Part shown: in pieces, positions 6,549-8,315 of the stretch
How positions within the stretch are numbered: the first letter of the stretch is position 1
Layout of the letters: every line of letters starts with the position of its first letter
Source: Nioella sp964229645
GTDB lineage: Bacteria; Pseudomonadota; Alphaproteobacteria; Rhodobacterales; Rhodobacteraceae
Length of the DNA stretch: 8,315 nt
Direction: 5' to 3'
Assembly: GCF_964229645.1 (NCBI RefSeq)
Contig: NZ_CAXREX010000252.1
Span: forward strand, 1-8,315
Made by a program: the position numbers and the translations under genes
The notes under the pieces: model-generated
Database searches by the model: none
Told to the model about the DNA's origin: nothing
The model's input: the letters and a program-made list of their open reading frames with translations, nothing else

Positions 6549-7385
6549 TCAACCGTGCCCTTCGACGATGGCCTGGCGAACGGACTCGGCCGCGGCGGCC
6601 AGATCGGACACCTGCTGAGCAGTCAGGTCGATCTCCATGATGATCGCCAGCGCAACGACGGTGTCCTCGGAAATCGGGACGTTCTTGTCCGAGGCGGCTC
6701 CAAGCATCACCGAAGCCAGCGTCATCGGGTCGTTGCTGATCCCCATCGAGGCCGGGCTGGAAGCGCCAGTCAGCAGCGCGTCAAGCATCGATAGGTTCTG
6801 AAGAGGCGAATCGATGAAGCTGACGCCATCCCAATTGTTGGCCAACTGGTCCATCATCTGCGGCAGGGTCAGGTTGTAGAACGAGATCATCTCGGGCGTC
6901 ATCGTCGCCAGGGCCTCGTTCAGCGCGCGTTCCAGCACGTGATCAGGCGAGCGGGCAACATTCAGACGGCCCAGCTCAACCTCGGGGATGCCTTCACCGG
7001 CCCAATCAGGGCGCGAGTCCTGACCGCCTTCGCCGGCACCACCTTGCGGTGATCCGCCCTGACCCTGGCCCTCACCACCATGATCGCCGGACTCGTGGTC
7101 GCCATCGCTATGGCCACCGCTCCCGCCTTCGTGGTCGTCGCCGTCTTCATGGTCGTGGTCGTCACCATCCTCGTGGCCGCCGCCGCCGCCACCAGATCCG
7201 CCCGACCCGCCGCCGCCAGCACCTTCCCCCGGGCCTTCACCGGGCCCCGAATGCTGGTCCGCCAGGGCGGGTTGTGCGGTCAGCGCGATGCTCACCGGCA
7301 AAGCCACCGCGCCGATCACGGCAGCGATGGCGATCGCAGACAGGCCCGCGCGACCTGCAAGTTTACTCAAACCGTTCAAAGACAT
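6549..7385 (-). CDS. exported paralogue B with His/Asp-rich linker and C-terminal GHG domain
   Basis: The 278-residue precursor starts at the ATG at 7385, chosen because GGAGG lies 5 bases upstream; an in-frame ATG at 7403 is possible. A signal peptide (hydrophobic about 14-36) ends with PALA, with cleavage after Ala42. A Gly/Glu-rich stretch follows, then residues 71-102 are dense in His, Asp and Glu (for example HEDGDDHDHEDGDDH). This could bind divalent metal ions. After another Gly/Gln part comes a domain of about 150 residues (129-278) with EGIPEVELGRLNVARSPDHV, NWDG-x4-IDSPLQNL, GISND and ASDKNVPIS, ending in GHG. The upstream neighbour has the same domain, identical at roughly 84 of 150 positions by hand alignment. 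Location is periplasmic or extracellular. I know no function; similar hypothetical proteins occur in Rhodobacterales. Confidence 0.75.
   Translation of the reverse strand: MSLNGLSKLAGRAGLSAIAIAAVIGAVALPVSIALTAQPALADQHSGPGEGPGEGAGGGGSGGSGGGGGGHEDGDDHDHEDGDDHEGGSGGHSDGDHESGDHGGEGQGQGGSPQGGAGEGGQDSRPDWAGEGIPEVELGRLNVARSPDHVLERALNEALATMTPEMISFYNLTLPQMMDQLANNWDGVSFIDSPLQNLSMLDALLTGASSPASMGISNDPMTLASVMLGAASDKNVPISEDTVVALAIIMEIDLTAQQVSDLAAAAESVRQAIVEGHG
7080..7175 (-). repeat. coding low-complexity His/Asp/Gly segment
   Basis: This stretch encodes residues 71-102 of paralogue B. The block HEDGDDH recurs as DHEDGDDHE directly after itself, giving imperfect internal repeats at the DNA level. It is within a gene and is not a separate element. 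Confidence 0.7.
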
Positions 7386-7390
7386 CCTGT

Positions 7391-7395
7391 CCTCC
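7391..7395 (-). promoter_or_regulatory. ribosome binding site deciding the start of paralogue B
   Basis: GGAGG on the minus strand is 5 bases from the ATG at 7385. The competing in-frame ATG at 7403 has only AGGA, also 5 bases upstream. The frame continues upstream into the preceding gene, so an ATG there is not plausible as the start. Confidence 0.65.
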
Positions 7396-7412
7396 AAGTG
7401 CATGGTTTTCCT

Positions 7413-7454
7413 GAAAGAAACCCGCCGCCGCCAGGACACGGGGGCGACGGCGGG
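7413..7454 (-). terminator. intergenic hairpin with U-rich tail between the two paralogue genes
   Basis: In minus-strand RNA, bases 7454-7443 (CCCGCCGUCGCC) pair with 7432-7421 (GGCGGCGGCGGG) in an unbroken 12-bp stem containing one U-G pair, with a 10-base loop. UUUCUUUC follows. It lies 7 bases after the stop of paralogue A and about 28 bases before the start of paralogue B. It should terminate or strongly reduce read-through, or protect the 3' end of the first message. Confidence 0.75.
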
Positions 7455-7461
7455 CTCTTGG

Positions 7462-8232
7462 TCAGCCGTGGCCGGCCAGAACCGCGATGCGGATCGCTTC
7501 CGCAGCCGCCGCGATGGCGGTTGCATCAGCTTCCGAAAGCGGCATCTCGAAAATCACCGAAACGGCGTAGACGGTTTCCGGCGAGATCGGGACGTTCTTG
7601 TCCGATGCCACGCCAAGCGACACCGCCATCAGCGTGAAGGCGTCATTGGTGATCCCGTAGGAACTGAGATCGATGCTGCCATCCAGCGCGTCGCGGAAGA
7701 TCGCGAGGTTCTGCAGCGGCGAGTCGATGATCGTGATGTCGTCCCAGTTCAGGGACAATTCGACGACCATCTCATCCAGTGAAAGATTGTAGAAATCCGC
7801 CATCTCACCAATCGTCAGCAGCGCCTCGGCATAGGCCCGGTCGATCACGTGATCGGGCGACCGCGCCACGCTCAGACGGCCCAGCTCAACTTCCGGGATG
7901 CCTTCCGAGGCCCAGGGCGGCATGCCGCCACCGGCGCTGTCCGACGGGCCACCGGCCTGCGGACCCTGGCCATCGGAATCTTCGCCTGGGCCACCCTGAC
8001 CTTCGCCCTGGCCCTGGTTGCCCTGACCCTGCTGCGATCCGATACCGCCCTGACCCTGACCGCCCTGGTTGCCCTGCTGGCCACCCGAGCCGCCGTCACC
8101 GTCCGACGGTTCATCGGCCCATGCATAGCCCTGGAACCCGGGCATCGGGGACGTCACGCCTGCAACGGCGATCGCCACACCCAGTGCCAGAACGGACGCG
8201 GATTTCATCAGTGAAAATGTCTTGGTGCTCAT
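7462..8232 (-). CDS. exported paralogue A with Gly/Gln-rich linker and C-terminal GHG domain
   Basis: The 256-residue precursor starts at the ATG at 8232, with AGGAGG 7 bases upstream. The signal peptide has a hydrophobic core at about 12-27 and likely cleavage after AWA at residue 39. Residues 45-96 are a flexible linker of Gly and Gln with some Asp (GQQGNQGGQGQGG and similar). The C-terminal domain (108-256) contains EGIPEVELGRLSVARSPDHV, NWDD-x4-IDSPLQNL, GITND and ASDKNVPIS, and ends in GHG. It matches paralogue B closely, while the linkers share only glycine richness. The domain is mainly helical with no cysteines and no recognisable catalytic motif; binding or scaffolding outside the cytoplasm is an inference. 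It is the first gene of the pair and has an FNR-type box 64-77 bases before its ATG. Confidence 0.75.
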   Translation of the reverse strand: MSTKTFSLMKSASVLALGVAIAVAGVTSPMPGFQGYAWADEPSDGDGGSGGQQGNQGGQGQGGIGSQQGQGNQGQGEGQGGPGEDSDGQGPQAGGPSDSAGGGMPPWASEGIPEVELGRLSVARSPDHVIDRAYAEALLTIGEMADFYNLSLDEMVVELSLNWDDITIIDSPLQNLAIFRDALDGSIDLSSYGITNDAFTLMAVSLGVASDKNVPISPETVYAVSVIFEMPLSEADATAIAAAAEAIRIAVLAGHG

Positions 8233-8239
8233 GTCGTTT

Positions 8240-8245
8240 CCTCCT
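8240..8245 (-). promoter_or_regulatory. ribosome binding site of paralogue A
   Basis: A full AGGAGG on the minus strand is 7 bases before the ATG at 8232, the strongest Shine-Dalgarno sequence in the window. Confidence 0.8.
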
Positions 8246-8295
8246 CATCAAAGTGAGACCGATGAGAAGAAAATGACTGATTGCGATTCCAATCC

Positions 8296-8309
8296 TTGAT
8301 CTACGTCAA
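8296..8309. promoter_or_regulatory. FNR-type (FnrL/Anr-like) binding site
   Basis: TTGATCTACGTCAA matches the FNR-family consensus TTGAT-N4-ATCAA at 9 of 10 defined positions. Its centre is about 70 bases before the ATG at 8232. If the site activates from -41.5, transcription would start near 8261, with a weak -10 (TTTTCT, 8268-8273, minus strand). Because the box is symmetric and near the right edge, it could instead, or also, serve a divergent gene outside the window. Confidence 0.55.
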
Positions 8310-8315
8310 CTATTG

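Larger units (their letters stand above)
6673..7890. repeat. direct DNA repeats shared by the two paralogue genes
   Basis: The longest matches I found are 20 bases at 6673-6692 and 7586-7605 (encoding the region of SDKNVPI) and 19 bases at 6962-6980 and 7872-7890 (encoding VELGRL and the adjoining residue). The offsets are 913 and 910 bases, differing by one codon, as expected for tandem gene duplication with a single-residue gap in the protein alignment. Confidence 0.8.

Noticed and set aside
7080..7200. Short regular repeats resembling a CRISPR or tandem repeat array
   Set aside because: They are imperfect, follow codon periodicity and encode the His/Asp/Gly linker. There are no spacers.
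7386..7526. N-terminal extension of paralogue B up to the ATG at 7526
   Set aside because: It would overlap the preceding gene and the hairpin, and would put about 47 Arg-rich residues before a good signal peptide. The GGAGG at 7391-7395 supports the start at 7385.
7049..8276. Several plus-strand open frames over the paralogue genes
   Set aside because: These are complements of Gly-, Gln- and Asp-rich codons and give Arg/Pro/His-rich nonsense.
8281..8309. TTGACG at 8304-8309 (minus strand) as a plain sigma-70 -35 box of paralogue A
   Set aside because: No acceptable -10 lies 16-18 bases downstream (TCGCAA region). The sequence fits an FNR-type site better.

Overview
The window looks like chromosomal DNA of an alphaproteobacterium, most likely of the Rhodobacterales (Roseobacter/Rhodobacter group). 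The reasons are GC-rich genes with a strong preference for G or C in the third codon position, a tRNA-Trp of alphaproteobacterial type, a short DUF374-type acyltransferase, and an FNR-type box of the kind FnrL uses. This placement rests on recognition and was not computed.

Layout, left to right. (1) Positions 2-550: the 3' part of a plus-strand gene of the STGPKT-x-EGK motif family. Its AGG-rich codon use differs from the rest of the window. (2) 551-904: a gene-free, partly AT-rich stretch that contains what looks like a decayed coding fragment (669-785). (3) 905-2230: UDP-glucose 6-dehydrogenase, closed by a hairpin terminator that also ends a minus-strand tRNA-Trp (2273-2348). (4) 2386-3576, minus: a CPA2-type cation/proton antiporter, divergent from (5) 3691-4374, plus: a DUF374 lysophospholipid acyltransferase-like protein with a TTG start. 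(6) 4397-4681, minus: a small exported protein of unknown function. (7) 4785-5432, minus: a CatB/VatD-type hexapeptide-repeat acetyltransferase. (8) 5589-6440, minus: an outer-membrane beta-barrel protein with its own promoter and terminator. (9) 6549-7385 and 7462-8232, both minus: two tandem paralogues. Each is an exported protein with a low-complexity linker followed by the same roughly 150-residue C-terminal domain of unknown function.

Most of the window is ordinary envelope-related housekeeping: sugar-nucleotide synthesis, ion transport, lipid acylation and an outer-membrane protein. The least explained part is the paralogue pair at the right end. Upstream of its first gene is a good FNR-type palindrome (8296-8309). 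A strong hairpin with a U-rich tail lies between the two genes, and a second imperfect palindrome lies just after the pair, running into the -35 box of the outer-membrane protein gene. I infer a small oxygen- or redox-responsive set of exported proteins. The function of the shared domain is not known to me.
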